Assembly (NCBI GenBank): GCA_030041045.1
Contig: JASHOQ010000114.1
Coordinates: 124,001-188,000 of the forward strand
DNA: 64,000 bases
Origin: Acidobacteriaceae bacterium
Lineage (GTDB): Bacteria; Acidobacteriota; Terriglobia; Terriglobales; Acidobacteriaceae
Reading direction: 5' to 3'
This document shows positions 62,560-64,000 of the stretch, piece by piece. The notes beneath the pieces were generated by a model. That model did not search any database, had not been told where the DNA came from, and saw only the letters and a program-made list of their open reading frames with translations. Positions within the stretch are counted from its first letter, which is position 1, and every line of letters starts with the position of its first letter. The position numbers were made by a program, and so were the translations under genes.

Positions 62560-63138
62560 ATGCCCCGCGCCAACGTGCTTCTGCTTACGTGTTTCGCGCT
62601 CAGCCTTGGCGCAGGCTTGCTGCGCGGCCAGGCAGATGCGACGCCTGTGCGTCACGAGACGATCGATACCGGGTTTTATGTTGCGGGTTTGCAGTTACGC
62701 ACCAACAACGCCGACGAAATGAGCGGCCAGGGCAAGATTGGCCCGCTGTGGCAGCGGTTTATGCAGGAGGACGTTGCCGCTCAGATTCCCGATCGCACCG
62801 ATGGCGCACTGATCGTGGTTTACTCGAACTATGCAAGCGACGATAAAGGCGATTACGATTACCTGCTAGGCGCGCGCGTCAGCTCAGTGGATAAGCTGCC
62901 TGCCGGTATGGACTGGAGAAAAGTTGAGGCAGGGGCCTACGCCGTGATTCTTACCGACAAAGGCCAGATGCCGGGCGTGCTTCAAGCCGCGTGGGCGCGG
63001 ATCTGGAAGATGTCGCCGGCAGAACTCGGCGGCAAACGCGCATTGGTTAGCGACTACGAGGTCTACGACGCACGCAGCGCGAACATGCAAAGTGCGCAGG
63101 TGGAGATTCACGTGGGCCTGGCGCCGGCGTCGCATTGA
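62560..63138 (+). CDS. Exported GyrI-like effector-binding domain protein
   Basis: A 192-residue protein with a signal peptide (about 1-24, NVLLLTCFALSLGAGLLRG). The rest fits the GyrI-like/AraC effector-binding fold: FYVAGLQLRTNNADEMSGQG, IGPLWQRFMQEDVAAQIPDR, VVYSNYASDDKGDYDYLLGA and a YEVYD plus VEIHVGL ending. These domains bind small molecules or peptides, usually inside the cell (SbmC, YdeE, BmrR); export is unusual. ATG 62560 is used, with GGAATC before it; 62545 and 62494 are alternatives. Confidence 0.78.
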   Translation: MPRANVLLLTCFALSLGAGLLRGQADATPVRHETIDTGFYVAGLQLRTNNADEMSGQGKIGPLWQRFMQEDVAAQIPDRTDGALIVVYSNYASDDKGDYDYLLGARVSSVDKLPAGMDWRKVEAGAYAVILTDKGQMPGVLQAAWARIWKMSPAELGGKRALVSDYEVYDARSANMQSAQVEIHVGLAPASH

Positions 63139-63196
63139 AGCGCGTTCCCTCCGATGCAGTCTCAATCAGTAGTTGCTCAGTTGTGAGTGAAAATCC

Positions 63197-63265
63197 AATC
63201 AGGGGCTGAAGCCCCAATTGTTTGTGCGGCTCCGAGAATAGTCAGGGCTGAAGCCCTGACCTACC
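63197..63265. repeat. Paired REP-like palindromes
   Basis: AGGGGCTGAAGCCCC and CAGGGCTGAAGCCCTG sit 30 bases apart in the gap before the convergent redoxin gene. A related half-unit occurs near 7990. Confidence 0.8.
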
Positions 63266-63291
63266 TAACCGGCGTCTTTCGCGGGCCAGCC

Positions 63292-63921
63292 TCAGTCGCC
63301 GTATTTGACCGAGCAGCCGTAAGGGCGGGTGTAGGCCGTGGCGATGGGTTTGCCGGCCATGGATTCGGTGAGCGCGTCGGTGACGTAATTGTCGGCGCCG
63401 CGAATGTCGTCCACATCGGGGGTGGGGCGGTTGTCGATGGCACCCTCGTAGATGAGCTTGCCTTCAGGGTCGATCACGTACATTTCGGGGGTGGTTTTGG
63501 CGTCAAAGAGCCGGCCCAGCTTGCCCTGGGGATCCATGAGCACGGCGGTGGGATCGGCGTGCATCTTCTCGACGTACGAGTTCTCCTCGGCATCGGTGAC
63601 GTAGCCCTGCTCGCCGGGCGCCGAAGAGATGACGGTGAACCAGGCCACGCCTTTGGCGGTCCATTCCTTCTGGAGAGCCTGCATGTTGCCGGAGACGTAA
63701 TGCTTGCGCGTGTAGGGGCAGCCCTGGTTGTGCCACTCCAGCACCACATACTTGCCGTGGTATTGATTGAGCGCGTGCGTCTGGCCTTGCGAATCGGTGG
63801 CAGTGAAAGCGGGCGCGGACGCGCCGACGCGCGGGGCCTGCGCAGCGGCAGCCAGCGAAAGAGCAAGCGCGGCACCGGTCAGGAACGATGCGGCGCGAAG
63901 AGAGCGAGATGCGAATGCCAT
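63292..63921 (-). CDS. Exported thioredoxin-fold redoxin (AhpC/TSA-like)
   Basis: A 209-residue protein with a signal peptide (about 10-30) and a thioredoxin-like domain: APAFTATDSQGQTHALNQY, YVVLEWHNQGCPYTRKHY (C68 as active Cys), VLMDPQGKLGRLFDAKTTPE and MYVIDPEGKLIYEGAID. A second Cys, C203, is near the C-terminus (PYGCSVKY), so an atypical 2-Cys cycle is possible. It belongs to the redoxin/TlpA-like group with one Cys in the CxxT-type site. ATG 63921 follows AGGAGGAAGG. Confidence 0.9.
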   Translation of the reverse strand: MAFASRSLRAASFLTGAALALSLAAAAQAPRVGASAPAFTATDSQGQTHALNQYHGKYVVLEWHNQGCPYTRKHYVSGNMQALQKEWTAKGVAWFTVISSAPGEQGYVTDAEENSYVEKMHADPTAVLMDPQGKLGRLFDAKTTPEMYVIDPEGKLIYEGAIDNRPTPDVDDIRGADNYVTDALTESMAGKPIATAYTRPYGCSVKYGD

Positions 63922-64000
63922 AACAGCCTTCCTCCTTTGCGGATTTTGAGAAGAGGGCCCTCCCGGCGATCGGAGCCGAGGTGAGCCGGGACTGTGTTCA

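Overview
The window is about 62% GC and looks like chromosome of an Acidobacteriota member of the Terriglobia/Acidobacteriaceae kind. I infer this from gene content: a VWFA-related protein of the type common in acidobacteria, a winged-helix/ATPase regulator, a pilMNO-type secretion cluster with a low-complexity pseudopilin, a distant secretin fused to a TPR region, and many G-rich or palindromic intergenic repeats. No organism name can be read from the sequence. I saw no tRNA, rRNA, CRISPR array, prophage or complete insertion sequence.

Layout. 0-4.8 kb: a winged-helix/AAA regulator cut by the window start, riboflavin synthase (ribE), an unknown membrane protein and a CapA-like protein. 4.9-12.3 kb: a type II secretion/type IV pilus-like assembly operon (gspF, gspE, pilM, pilN, pilO, a GspC/PilP-like protein, a pseudopilin), interrupted by a telomere-like heptamer array. 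12.4-17.4 kb: an ErpA-type Fe-S carrier, two convergent paralogous small membrane proteins, and a divergent pair made of a VWFA-related protein and an exported S55 (SpoIVB-like) peptidase. 17.4-23 kb: a zinc alcohol dehydrogenase, a membrane protein, and katG divergent from an oxyR-type regulator. 23-29.5 kb: smc with an acidic head insertion, a TonB-like protein with a small coupled gene, and a candidate structured RNA. 29.5-34.5 kb: purC, cvpA, a Fis-type HTH protein, a HAD phosphatase and the secretin.

34.6-45.5 kb, nearly all on the minus strand: a DsbA-like oxidoreductase, NAD+ synthetase, an exopolysaccharide sugar transferase, an MlaF-like ATPase, a MobA-like nucleotidyltransferase, an M20 dipeptidase, and a sialate O-acetylesterase coupled to a rhodanese. 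45.5-49.8 kb: a MITE-like element directly upstream of an NtrC-type regulator, histidine kinase and lipoprotein operon. 50-56.2 kb: NAD kinase with an altered GGDGT motif, tlyA, a YncE-like lipoprotein and a GH31 glycosidase. 56.4-64 kb: a DUF92 protein, YdcF-like, Sua5/YrdC, a SpoU-type methyltransferase and rarA, three short genes, an exported GyrI-like domain protein and a redoxin.

Functional links. The secretion genes and the secretin 20 kb away could form one envelope-spanning export machine. katG and oxyR form a peroxide-response pair. NAD synthetase and NAD kinase are both present but in separate operons. The best candidates for something undescribed are the rod-like RNA near 29.2 kb, the S55 peptidase with reversed motif order, the MITE at 45.55 kb, the NAD kinase substitution, and the paired small membrane proteins at 13.1-13.8 kb.
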